From Nitrosomonadales bacterium (GTDB taxonomy: Bacteria; Pseudomonadota; Gammaproteobacteria; Burkholderiales; Gallionellaceae), in assembly GCA_016199835.1 (NCBI GenBank), contig JACQFX010000068.1:1-33719 (forward strand): 33,719 nt of DNA, written 5' to 3'. The notes under the pieces were generated by a model. That model was not told the origin of the DNA and ran no database searches. It saw only the letters and a list, made by a program, of their open reading frames with translations. Shown here piece by piece: positions 25,837 through 33,709 of this stretch; the stretch's first letter is position 1; every line of letters starts with the position of its first letter. Both the position numbers and the translations under genes were made by a program.

Positions 25837-28170
25837 CTACTGCTGCCAATACCGGACATGGCTCTTGCGATAGCGCTCAACGCTGAAATTCCTCGCATCC
25901 ATTTCTATCAGGATCGCGCCATCCTCATCTGATCGCAGCAATTCGCTTCCGACTGCACGGTAGCGTTCCAGTATTTCTTTTTTGGGATGTCCAAAGCGAT
26001 TACGGTAACCAACCGTGAAAACGGCATAGCGCGGCCGCACAGTTTCCACAAATGCATTGATGGAAGAAGTCTTGCTGCCGTGGTGTGGCACGACCAGCAG
26101 CGTGGCGGGGAGTTTATCCGCATGTTGTTGCAACAATCGAGCTTCGGAATCTTTTTCTATGTCAGCGGCTAGCAGTATGCTGTATTTGCCGGTGCTGATG
26201 CGCAAGGTGCAGCCGCGATTATTCTTGCTGATCTTGGCTTCGACGTAGCTGGCGTTCGACGGATGCAGCACTTCGAAATGCACATCGTCCCAATCCCAGT
26301 TCTGGCCATCGGCACAGCGTTGCAAGCTATGCGCATGTTGCAGGATAGGGCTATCATCCGGCAGCGATGAGGATAGCAGGGTTGTGGGCATGGCTTGCAT
26401 GATGGATAGTGCGCCGCCGGTATGGTCTGTGTCGTCGTGGGTCAGCATCAGCTCATCCAGTTGCGCGATGCCTAGTCCGCGCAACGATGGAATCAGGATG
26501 CGGTTGCCGCTGTCTGCCTCGCCGGGGAAGTCAGGCCCGGCGTCATACAGCAGCGTGTGATCATGCGTTTGCACGGCGACCGACAGGCCTTGCCCGACAT
26601 CGAAAATCACCATGCGCAAAGCGCCTTGCGGCGGAGCCTCCGGCAAGACCAGAAACATCGGCAGCAACATCAGCAATCCCAGCCAGCGTGCCGGAAAGCC
26701 GCGCGGCAGCAGACACCACAGCACGCCGGCCATGCCCAAAGCGATGCTCCATACAGGCGGCGCATGTTGCGTCCACACCGCATCCGGCAAACGGTTCAGC
26801 CATTCCAGCGCAGCCATGCACAGCGACATGGAATGATGCGCAAGATGCAAAAGCCAGTCGAACGGCAACAGCGCACCTAGCAGGGTGAGCGGCACCACCA
26901 CGAATTCCACCAGCGGAATGGCGAAAGCGTTGGCGAGAGGCGACACCAGCGACACCTGCTGAAACAGCGCCAGCAGCGGCGGGATCAGGCCTATCATCAT
27001 GGCCCACTGCACGCGCCCGTATTCGAGCAGCCAGTGTATGCGCCCGACGCGATTGGTCGTGACGTAGAGTATCAATCCCACCGCGCCAAACGACAGCCAG
27101 AACCCCGGCGACAACACCGCCCACGGATCAAGCAACAGCACGACCAGCAATGCGGCGGCAAGGATCTGCCGCGCGACGACATTGCGTGCGACAAACAGCG
27201 CAGACGCCACCGTGGCCAGCATATACACCGTGCGCTGCGCCGGAACGGAAAAACCTGACAGCAGTGTATAAGCCAGCGCCACCAACAAACCCGACATGGC
27301 CGCCGCCTTTCGCGCAGGCATGCGCAAGGTGAGGCGCACGCTGCGCTTCCACGCCGCATACACCAGCGCGAACGCCAGCCCGGCCAGCATGGTGATGTGT
27401 AGGCCAGAGATGCTCATCAGATGATTGACCCCGGTGCGCGTGAACACCTGCCATTGCGCTGCCGGGATGCTGCCCTGATCGCCGATGGCGAGGGCGATCA
27501 ATACGCCGGCGTAAGGTGCATCGGCCAACGCCATCTGGAAATGCTCACGCACGCTTTCGCGCAGACTTTCGATGACGTACCACGGCCTTTCCACCATGGC
27601 AGCCAGCCGCACATGATCCTCCTTGCTGCGCACATATCCGCTGGCGCGCAGCTCGCGCTCCAGCATCCACGCCTCGAAATCGAAACCGTGCGGATTGCTG
27701 GCGCCATGCGGCTGCTTCAGGCGCACGGTGAACTGCCAGAGTTCGCCTGCATGCAATGGCAGCGCCTCCTCCTCCTCACTCTCGTAAGTAGAAAGCAGGA
27801 TGTGCTGCGGCACCTGCGCGCCTGCCGTAAGCACTTTCTCCACATCGAAGGCAAAACTCAATCCGCGTTCATGCTGTCGCGGCAGCTCAGCTACCACGCC
27901 GACAAGCGCTATATCTTTCCCTTGCCACTCTGCGGGCAGCGTGTTGGCCAGCCGCTGCTGCGCCATCCATGCGGCGTAGAAGAAACCGAGCGCGCAGGCG
28001 AAGGCGGCGAGCAGGGTGTGGCGTGCAAAGCGTTGCCACAGTACGCGGTCGGGTATCAGCAAGGCAAGGAAGAGGGGGACAGGCAGCCATCTCCAAACAA
28101 GATCAGGCAATGCCGCCTGCTGTTGCAGCAACCATACTCCAGCAGTGAAAAACAGGGCGAAATGGGTCAT
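25837..28170 (-). CDS. comEC: DNA internalization competence protein ComEC/Rec2
   Basis: A 777-residue polytopic membrane protein that forms the inner-membrane channel for single-stranded DNA in natural transformation. It has an N-terminal membrane pair and OB-like DUF4131 region, then the Competence domain with VNHLMSISGLHITMLAGLAFALVY and several helices. The C-terminal metallo-beta-lactamase domain carries LMLTHDDTDHTGG and VPHHGSKTSS. Length and domain order are complete. ATG 28170 has no strong ribosome binding site. It lies 88 bases downstream of the P-type ATPase on the same strand and ends 61 bp from tatD in convergent orientation. No other competence genes are in the window. Confidence 0.93.
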   Translation of the reverse strand: MTHFALFFTAGVWLLQQQAALPDLVWRWLPVPLFLALLIPDRVLWQRFARHTLLAAFACALGFFYAAWMAQQRLANTLPAEWQGKDIALVGVVAELPRQHERGLSFAFDVEKVLTAGAQVPQHILLSTYESEEEEALPLHAGELWQFTVRLKQPHGASNPHGFDFEAWMLERELRASGYVRSKEDHVRLAAMVERPWYVIESLRESVREHFQMALADAPYAGVLIALAIGDQGSIPAAQWQVFTRTGVNHLMSISGLHITMLAGLAFALVYAAWKRSVRLTLRMPARKAAAMSGLLVALAYTLLSGFSVPAQRTVYMLATVASALFVARNVVARQILAAALLVVLLLDPWAVLSPGFWLSFGAVGLILYVTTNRVGRIHWLLEYGRVQWAMMIGLIPPLLALFQQVSLVSPLANAFAIPLVEFVVVPLTLLGALLPFDWLLHLAHHSMSLCMAALEWLNRLPDAVWTQHAPPVWSIALGMAGVLWCLLPRGFPARWLGLLMLLPMFLVLPEAPPQGALRMVIFDVGQGLSVAVQTHDHTLLYDAGPDFPGEADSGNRILIPSLRGLGIAQLDELMLTHDDTDHTGGALSIMQAMPTTLLSSSLPDDSPILQHAHSLQRCADGQNWDWDDVHFEVLHPSNASYVEAKISKNNRGCTLRISTGKYSILLAADIEKDSEARLLQQHADKLPATLLVVPHHGSKTSSINAFVETVRPRYAVFTVGYRNRFGHPKKEILERYRAVGSELLRSDEDGAILIEMDARNFSVERYRKSHVRYWQQ

Positions 28171-28258
28171 GCGCCATAGAGTAATGCCAAGTCGGACGGG
28201 GGTTAACTATCTGGATTACGGGGTATCTCTGGCTGATGCTGTGGGTGTGCCGCTTGAT

Positions 28259-30802
28259 TCAATTCCAGCGAATGATCTTGAACAACTCGAACCACAACAC
28301 GCTGCAAAATCCAGCGGCGAGACTCAGCATGAGATGCATAGCTGTTACCGGGGCGAAGCGGAATACGTCGCGCAGAAAAGGCAGGTACAGTGCCAGCAGC
28401 AAAAAGACGAACGCCCCTCCGATCACCCACCACAGCGCGGGATTGCGGCTGTTGAGCGTGCCTATGATGGTGTGTCGCCAAGAGCGGTTGACCAGGATCA
28501 GGCCTAGGTTGCCGGTGACCAGCGTGGCAAAAGTCAGTGCGCGCGCTTCGGTTTCCGTTGCGCCGTCGTGCAGCGCGTAAGCCAGCACGGCGAGTGCGGC
28601 GATCAGCACGCATACGCCTTGCAGCAGGCTGAGCATAAGTATGCGTTTGCCGAACAACGGTTCCTGCGGGTCGCGCGGCAGGCGCTGCATCACGCCGCGT
28701 TCCGCCGGTTCTGCCTCGAAGACGATGGAGCAGGCGGGGTTGATGATCATTTCCAGGAACACGATGTGCACTGGCGCGAACACCGGCGGCCAGCCTAGCA
28801 TGAGCGGGAGCAGCGACAGTCCGGCGATGGGAATGTGCACGGCGAAAATGTAGGCCATCGCCTTGCGCAGGTTGTCGAAGATGCCGCGCCCGAGGCGCAC
28901 GGCATGGACGATGGAGGCGAAGTCGTCGTCCAGCAACACCAGCGCGGAGGCCTCGCGCGCCACGTCGGTGCCGCGCGCGCCCATGGCGATGCCTATGTGC
29001 GCAGCTTTCAGCGCGGGGGCGTCGTTCACGCCGTCACCTGTCATCGCCACGATTTCGCCGTTGGCTTTGAGCGCGTTCACCAGCCTGAATTTATGCTCCG
29101 GTACCATGCGCGCGAAGATATTGCTGTGGCGGATGCGTTCGAGCAGCATCGCATCGTCCATCAGGCTGAGTTCCGCGCCGCTGATGATGCCGCCGCTGCC
29201 TGCATCCAGGCCGATCTGCCTAGCGATCGCCGCCGCTGTGGCGGGGTAGTCGCCGGTAATCATCACCACGCGGATACCTGCGGTCGCGCATTCCTTGAGT
29301 GCGGAGGCGACGGTAGGGCGCACCGGATCGGCCAGTCCGATCAGCCCCATGAACTCGAAATCGAAATCATGCTGGATGTCCGGCCATGTGCTGCCGAGGT
29401 GGGCGGCGCGGGCGACACCCAGCACGCGCAAACCTTGTGCGGCAAGCTGGTCTATCTGCGCATTCAATGCGGCGAGTTGCGCGACATCGAGGTGGCACAG
29501 ATCGGCCATCGCTTCCGGCGCGCCCTTGGCTGCCACCACATATTCCTCGCGGTCGCGCGCTTTCCAGACGTGCGAATGCGCGAGCAGTTGCGGCGACAGC
29601 GCGTATTCGTGTGCCAGCCCCCAATCATGGTGGATATGCTCGGTGTCGGCGAGATATTGCTTGCCGAGTGCATGGATGGCTTTTTCCATGGCGTCGAACG
29701 GGGCGATCTCGCTGGAGAGGAGGGCGAATTCGACAAGCTGATGGAAGGTTTCGGGCAATGCGTCGGTGGTGTCGCCCACTATGAATGACGCGGCACCAAC
29801 CTCCAAGCGCTGCACTGCCATGCGGTTCTGCGTTAGCGTGCCAGTCTTGTCCACGCACAGCACCGTGGCCGAGCCCAGCGCTTCCACCGTAGGTACGCGG
29901 CGGGTCAGCACATGATGTTTCGAGATGCGCCATGCGCCCATCGCCATGAAGATGGTGAGCACGACCGGATATTCTTCCGGCAGGATAGACATCGCCAGCG
30001 TGATGCCGGACAGCAGACCTAGCAGCCAGTCGCCGCGCGTGAGGCCATAGATCACCAGCAACAGCAGGCTCAGCAGCACACCGATGATGGCGAGTTTGCG
30101 CACCAGTTTGGCTATCTCTTTTTGCAGCGGCGTGGCTTCGACCTCCTGCTCCTGCAAGGCGCGGCCTATCTTGCCGATCTCGGTGTGTATCCCCGTAGCT
30201 AGCACGCGTGCCATGCCGTGCCCGCTTGTCACCAACGAGCCGGAATAGACGAAGGGAAGGTCGTCTCCTCCGGGCGGCTGGGATTCGCCGGCATCGGCCT
30301 GGGCAGTCTTGCGCACCGCTACCGACTCCCCCGTGAGCAGTGATTCGTCCGCCGTAAAGTCGTTGCAGGAGATTAGCACTGCATCTGCCGGGATGCGGTC
30401 GCCTTCGGACAGGAACAAGATGTCACCGCGTACCACCTCGCGTCCAGCGATACGCCGCTCTACGCCATCGCGCAATACCAATGCGCGCGGACTGGTCAAT
30501 TCGCGCAAAGCTTCCAGCACGCGCTCGGTTTTGTATTCCTGATAGATGGTGATGCCCATCACCACGAACACGAAGCCCAGCAACATCAAGGCATCGCTGA
30601 TGTCGCCGAGCAACAGGTAGATTGCTCCGGCGCTGACCAGTAACAGGAACATCGGTTCGCGTAGCACTTCCAGCGCTATCGTCCCTATATCGCGCTTACC
30701 TGTGATTGGCAGCTCGTTCGCGCCATCTTCCCGTAGCCGTACCTGCGCTTCGGCTTGTGACTGGCCGTGCAGCGCGGTTTCATTGGATAGCACAGGGTTC
30801 AC
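28259..30802 (-). CDS. Cation-transporting P-type ATPase (P2-like)
   Basis: An 847-residue P-type ATPase. It has an N-terminal cation-ATPase domain, TGES (157-160) in the actuator domain, PEEYP (275-279) in helix M4, the phosphorylated Asp318 in DKTGTLTQN, KGAPE in the nucleotide domain, MTGDGVNDAPALK, and a C-terminal block of about six helices. The M4 PEEYP replaces the PEGLP of SERCA-type calcium pumps. Helix M6 carries INPACSIVFEAEP and lacks the SERCA ligand pattern. The transported ion is therefore uncertain (calcium, magnesium, potassium/sodium or manganese are possible). The start is GTG 30802 with GAAAGG upstream. It is divergent from the DUF2062 gene. Confidence 0.9.
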   Translation of the reverse strand: MNPVLSNETALHGQSQAEAQVRLREDGANELPITGKRDIGTIALEVLREPMFLLLVSAGAIYLLLGDISDALMLLGFVFVVMGITIYQEYKTERVLEALRELTSPRALVLRDGVERRIAGREVVRGDILFLSEGDRIPADAVLISCNDFTADESLLTGESVAVRKTAQADAGESQPPGGDDLPFVYSGSLVTSGHGMARVLATGIHTEIGKIGRALQEQEVEATPLQKEIAKLVRKLAIIGVLLSLLLLVIYGLTRGDWLLGLLSGITLAMSILPEEYPVVLTIFMAMGAWRISKHHVLTRRVPTVEALGSATVLCVDKTGTLTQNRMAVQRLEVGAASFIVGDTTDALPETFHQLVEFALLSSEIAPFDAMEKAIHALGKQYLADTEHIHHDWGLAHEYALSPQLLAHSHVWKARDREEYVVAAKGAPEAMADLCHLDVAQLAALNAQIDQLAAQGLRVLGVARAAHLGSTWPDIQHDFDFEFMGLIGLADPVRPTVASALKECATAGIRVVMITGDYPATAAAIARQIGLDAGSGGIISGAELSLMDDAMLLERIRHSNIFARMVPEHKFRLVNALKANGEIVAMTGDGVNDAPALKAAHIGIAMGARGTDVAREASALVLLDDDFASIVHAVRLGRGIFDNLRKAMAYIFAVHIPIAGLSLLPLMLGWPPVFAPVHIVFLEMIINPACSIVFEAEPAERGVMQRLPRDPQEPLFGKRILMLSLLQGVCVLIAALAVLAYALHDGATETEARALTFATLVTGNLGLILVNRSWRHTIIGTLNSRNPALWWVIGGAFVFLLLALYLPFLRDVFRFAPVTAMHLMLSLAAGFCSVLWFELFKIIRWN

Positions 30803-30841
30803 TCGTGCGGCCTTTCAGCAGATGGCTGTCATATTCGATGC

Positions 30842-30867
30842 AATCAGGTAATCTATACATCCTGATT
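30842..30867. promoter_or_regulatory. Inverted repeat between the divergent ATPase and DUF2062 genes
   Basis: AATCAGG (30842-30848) and CCTGATT (30861-30867) are perfect inverted copies separated by 12 bp (centre spacing 19 bp). They enclose a TATACA that could be a -10 box for the plus strand. The shape suits a dimeric regulator in the 88-bp divergent promoter region. No regulator is assigned. Confidence 0.3.
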
Positions 30868-30890
30868 CTGCTGCAAACATATTATTCCTC

Positions 30891-31442
30891 GTGCCCAAAA
30901 AATACTTCAGGAAGTTTCTGCCCGACCACGAAACCATCCGGCAGAGCCGCTGGATACGTCCGTTCGGCGCATGGCTACATCACCCCAACCTGTGGCATCT
31001 GCACCGTCGGTCGGTGGCAGGCGGCGTTGCCGTCGGCATGTTCTGCGGGCTGATTCCCGGCCCGTTACAAATGATAGGCGCGGCCATCATGTCCGTGCTG
31101 TTTCGCGTCAATCTGCCGGTAGCGATGTTCACCACACTTTACACCAATCCGTTCACCATACTGCCGCTGTATGTGGTGGCATATGAGCTCGGCGCATTCG
31201 TAACCGGGTTCCGTGATGATGGTGTTACATCGCCCAGCTTGGCGCTACCGGAAATGGATTGGACTAACTGGTATACCGTTCTGCAGGATTGGCTGCTTTC
31301 TTTGGGCAAGCCTTTTGCCATCGGGCTGCCGCTACTGGCGCTCATTCTGGCTGTCGTCGGCTATTTTGCAGTGCGCGTATTGTGGTACTGGATGGTGATG
31401 CGGGAGTGGAAGAAGAGGGCGGCTCGGCGGAAGAAAGGCTAA
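30891..31442 (+). CDS. DUF2062 membrane protein
   Basis: A 183-residue protein with the DUF2062 pattern: HLHRRSVAGGVAVGMFCGLIPGPLQM, LPVAMFTTLYTNPFTILPLYVVAYELG, and a long C-terminal helix (IGLPLLALILAVVGYFAVRVLWYW) followed by a basic tail. About four membrane segments are visible. The molecular function of the family is unknown. GTG 30891 is the start, with no clear Shine-Dalgarno. It is divergent from the ATPase and convergent with the hemoglobin gene across a shared hairpin. Confidence 0.88.
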   Translation: MPKKYFRKFLPDHETIRQSRWIRPFGAWLHHPNLWHLHRRSVAGGVAVGMFCGLIPGPLQMIGAAIMSVLFRVNLPVAMFTTLYTNPFTILPLYVVAYELGAFVTGFRDDGVTSPSLALPEMDWTNWYTVLQDWLLSLGKPFAIGLPLLALILAVVGYFAVRVLWYWMVMREWKKRAARRKKG

Positions 31443-31454
31443 GTATGTACAGCT

Positions 31455-31487
31455 AAAATCGGGCAGCCAGATTATGTGGCTGCCCGA
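31455..31487 (-). terminator. Intrinsic terminator of the hemoglobin gene (possibly bidirectional)
   Basis: TCGGGCAGCCA (31459-31469) and TGGCTGCCCGA (31477-31487) form a perfect 11-bp stem with a 7-base loop. On the minus strand TTTT follows directly (31458-31455), a good rho-independent terminator for the globin gene. On the plus strand no T-run follows, so termination of DUF2062 transcripts there would be weak. Confidence 0.75.
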
Positions 31488-31508
31488 CAGGATGAACTGC
31501 AACTGGAT

Positions 31509-32342
31509 TTATCGACCCAGTACATCCTTCCTCGTGCTTTCGGCGATCGCGGCGGCCTGAGCGATCAATTCCCCCGGAACCTTGAGTTCTGTAAGTGTCG
31601 CGCCCAGATTTTCCATTACGGCGTCGAAGTGCGAATCGTTCAAGCCCTTGGCGACAAGGTGAGCGTGACCTTTACGCATATCTTCGCCAGAGTAATTATT
31701 CGGACCACCCATAGCTAAAGTCAGGAAAGCTTTCTGCTTGGTTGCCTGCTTGGCCATATCCACGCCGTCGAAGAAGTGCTTGATGCGGTTGTCGGCCAGC
31801 ACTTTGCGGTAGAAAATATCCACAGCAGCGTTGACGGCAGGTGCTCCGCCTATTTTCTCAAACAGAGACGGTTCGCCAGCCAGCACGTCTTTTCTGGTGC
31901 TTTCAGCAATCGCGGCAGCTTGTGCGATCAGATGTGCTGGAACTTTGAGTTCGGTCAGCGTAGCGCCCAGGTTTTCCATCACCGCATCGAAGTGGGAATT
32001 GTTCAGCCCCTTGGCTACGAGATGAGCATGGCCTTTGCGCATGTCTTCACCTGTGTACTTGTTCGGGCCACCAAGCGCCATAGTCAGGAAGGCTTTCTGC
32101 TTGGCTGCCTGTTTGGCCATATCCAGACCGTCGAAGAAGTGCTTGATACGGTTGTCGCTCAATACTTTGCGGTAAAACAGATCCACAGCGGCATTGACGG
32201 CAGCTTCGCCTCCGATCTGCTCATACAATGAGGCCGGTTTGGCTGGCACCTTGTCGGCAGGAGGCTCGCCACTACCTACCACCATCAGCACCAGAATCAA
32301 GAATGGCGAAAACACGAACAAAACAGGTAACATATCCATCAT
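31509..32342 (-). CDS. Membrane-anchored tandem group I truncated hemoglobin
   Basis: A 277-residue protein. Residues 5-22 are one hydrophobic segment (LPVLFVFSPFLILVLMVV), then a short Pro/Lys linker, then two consecutive group I truncated globin domains (38-158 and 159-277) about 80% alike. Each keeps the proximal histidine (His105, His226 in MRKGHAHLV), Tyr B10 (Tyr57, Tyr178 in FYRKVL) and Gln E11 (Gln82, Gln203). That is the Tyr/Gln pair of mycobacterial HbN, which oxidises nitric oxide. Likely roles are NO detoxification or O2 binding at the membrane. AAGGAG lies about ten bases before ATG 32342; a second ATG follows at 32339. Topology is ambiguous: an acidic N-terminus before the helix and lysines after it argue for a cytoplasmic C-terminus. 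Confidence 0.9.
   Translation of the reverse strand: MMDMLPVLFVFSPFLILVLMVVGSGEPPADKVPAKPASLYEQIGGEAAVNAAVDLFYRKVLSDNRIKHFFDGLDMAKQAAKQKAFLTMALGGPNKYTGEDMRKGHAHLVAKGLNNSHFDAVMENLGATLTELKVPAHLIAQAAAIAESTRKDVLAGEPSLFEKIGGAPAVNAAVDIFYRKVLADNRIKHFFDGVDMAKQATKQKAFLTLAMGGPNNYSGEDMRKGHAHLVAKGLNDSHFDAVMENLGATLTELKVPGELIAQAAAIAESTRKDVLGR
31512..32231 (-). repeat. Internal gene duplication, two ~360-bp globin-coding copies
   Basis: The domain 1 coding DNA (32231-31869) and domain 2 coding DNA (31868-31512) align without gaps at a 121-codon period, with long stretches of near-identical DNA. An example is the MRKGHAHLVAKGLN region. The high nucleotide likeness points to a fairly recent in-frame duplication or to gene conversion between the halves. 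Confidence 0.8.
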
Positions 32343-32439
32343 TTTACTTACTCTCCTTATCCCATTATGGAAATTGACCAGCCGCAAAACTCTTTGGAGG
32401 CGACTAACATCGCTTGCGGGCGGGGCATCATATATCCTA

Positions 32440-32462
32440 AACATACATTCTCACAACATCTT
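32440..32462 (-). promoter_or_regulatory. Possible NsrR-like site upstream of the hemoglobin gene
   Basis: On the minus strand the bases begin AAGATG and end ATGTT. They match about 15 of 23 positions of the NsrR consensus as I remember it (AAGATG-N11-CATCTT-like), about 98 bp before the globin ATG. NsrR senses NO and often controls hemoglobins. One half site is good and the other poor, so this is weak. Confidence 0.2.
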
Positions 32463-32533
32463 TTTAACGATTAACGCAGCCGCCCTATCCCGATGAAAAT
32501 AGTCAGCTTTTTGACGCTTCTGAAATCAACGAT

Positions 32534-33349
32534 ATGCATGAAATAAAGCCAGGACAGTCCATAGAGCTGCTAAAGGAGCTGCATATCCTCACGCGCGACG
32601 GCAAGATGAACCAGGATTCTCGCCGCAAACTCAAGCAGGTGTATCACCTGTATCAATTCATTGAGCCACTGCTGCAGAAAATACAACACGACCATAACGA
32701 TATCGTTCTAGTGGATCACGGAGCAGGGAAGTCTTATTTGGGTTTTATCCTGTACGACCTGTTCTTCAAGGCCTTGAAAGATGACTCGCACATCTACGGT
32801 ATCGAAACGCGTGAAGAATTGGTTAAGCATTCGCATGAGCTTGCTTCACGCCTGGGTTTTGGCGGCATGTCTTTCTTCAATCTTTCGGTGGCAGAATCCA
32901 TGGTATCCGGCAAACTGCCCGCCAAAGTAGATGTGGTCACCGCGCTACACGCCTGCGACACTGCCACTGACGACGCAATCAATTTCGCACTGAAGAAGCA
33001 GGCACAGTTCGTAGTGTTGGTTCCCTGCTGCCAGGCTGAAGTAGCCGCAGTGCTTCGTAAGAACAAGGGCGGGGAATTGGCAAAGAATGTCCTCACCGAG
33101 CTTTGGCGTCACCCCATCCATACCCGCGAATTCGGTAGCCACATCACCAATGTCCTGCGCTGCCTGCAACTCGAAGCACATGGCTATCAGGTTACCGTCA
33201 CCGAATTGGTGGGCTGGGAGCACTCGATGAAAAATGAACTTATTATTGCTAGTCGTAAAAATTTGGCAACTAAGCGAGCCGCGCAAAAACTGAATGAAGT
33301 GCTGCTAACTCTTGGTCTGGAGGAAATGAGCGGTCGGTTTTTCCTGTAA
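32534..33349 (+). CDS. SAM-dependent methyltransferase (Methyltransf_32-like)
   Basis: A 271-residue protein with a Rossmann-type methyltransferase core. The glycine motif is IVLVDHGAGKSYLGFILYDL (about residues 57-76), an altered motif I with His for the usual Gly. An acidic strand end follows in HIYGIETREEL, then VVTALHACDTATDDAI and FVVLVPCCQAEV. The Cys-Cys pair and the ALHACD motif resemble the PF13679/METTL25-like group. The N-terminal 50 residues are helical and basic. The substrate is unknown; RNA or protein are both possible. I take ATG 32534. A TTGACG/TATGCA pair overlapping it cannot be its own promoter. Confidence 0.78.
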   Translation: MHEIKPGQSIELLKELHILTRDGKMNQDSRRKLKQVYHLYQFIEPLLQKIQHDHNDIVLVDHGAGKSYLGFILYDLFFKALKDDSHIYGIETREELVKHSHELASRLGFGGMSFFNLSVAESMVSGKLPAKVDVVTALHACDTATDDAINFALKKQAQFVVLVPCCQAEVAAVLRKNKGGELAKNVLTELWRHPIHTREFGSHITNVLRCLQLEAHGYQVTVTELVGWEHSMKNELIIASRKNLATKRAAQKLNEVLLTLGLEEMSGRFFL

Positions 33350-33353
33350 ATGC

Positions 33354-33388
33354 CATAATGTATGTTATTTAACATAATATACATTATG
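33354..33388. repeat. 35-bp AT-rich palindrome after the methyltransferase gene
   Basis: CATAATGTATGTTAT (33354-33368) and ATAATATACATTATG (33374-33388) are inverted copies with a single mismatch around a short centre. They begin four bases after the stop codon. It may be a weak terminator stem without T-run, a regulator binding site or an integration hotspot. The sequence alone does not decide. Confidence 0.6.
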
Positions 33389-33574
33389 CGCAAAAGACGA
33401 CAATATAAAATCTTGATTTTAAAGGCGATTGCAATAAAACTTTTCCAGCTAATCAGATCCTCCGAACACTCCCAAAACTACCAATTCCTATACACACCAG
33501 CAACAACAAACAAACAATAAAATTGACACTATTCGGAGAAACGCCAGTTACAGAAGCCGACATAGAATTATGGC

Positions 33575-33602
33575 TTGACAGCTGTTGGTGCGCGTTTAAA
33601 AT
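33575..33602 (+). promoter_or_regulatory. Near-consensus promoter toward the right edge
   Basis: TTGACA (33575-33580), 16-bp spacer, TAAAAT (33597-33602), 11 of 12 consensus bases. The -10 box lies inside the first copy of the 24-bp-period repeat. It points to the gene that starts at 33710. Confidence 0.5.
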
Positions 33603-33633
33603 TACCCAGTCCTGCGCGTTGAATTTTACCCAG
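33590..33633. repeat. 24-bp-period direct repeat (two copies)
   Basis: GCGCGTTTAAAATTACCCAG at 33590-33609 and GCGCGTTGAATTTTACCCAG at 33614-33633 agree at 17 of 20 positions. Closely spaced direct repeats near an end, before an open frame, suit transposase binding sites of an IS21-like element. Confidence 0.6.
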
Positions 33634-33709
33634 GCACTTTAAACCGCCGTTTGGGTGGCGGCTGCGGATAAGTGTAGCTCAATTTCACTGCATTTACCCC
33701 GGAGAAGGA

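Larger units (their letters stand above)
33389..33709 (+). other. Right-edge non-coding stretch with gene fragment, tandem repeat and promoter
   Basis: No intact gene is visible. A plus-strand frame is open from 33409 to 33642 without ATG. It contains IKLTLFGETPVTEADIELWLDS, which has natural protein character and may be a decayed N-terminus. The composition up to about 33520 is AT- and A-rich, unlike the rest of the window. At 33590-33609 and 33614-33633 are two similar copies of GCGCGTTTAAAATTACCCAG. A small hairpin (CCGCC 33644-33648 / GGCGG 33657-33661) follows. Repeats ending in TTxACCCAG before an open frame resemble the ends of IS21-type elements; that is from memory. Confidence 0.4.

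Noticed and set aside
27421-28179. 252-residue plus-strand frame opposite comEC
   Set aside because: It is antisense to the N-terminal half of a complete ComEC and shows no family signature.
28835-29788. 317-residue plus-strand frame opposite the P-type ATPase
   Set aside because: It is antisense to the DKTGT and nucleotide-binding regions of a complete ATPase, and its composition (His- and Gly-rich) is typical of shadows.
32511-32538. TTGACG-N16-TATGCA as promoter of the methyltransferase
   Set aside because: The -10 box overlaps the ATG at 32534, so transcription would begin inside the gene.
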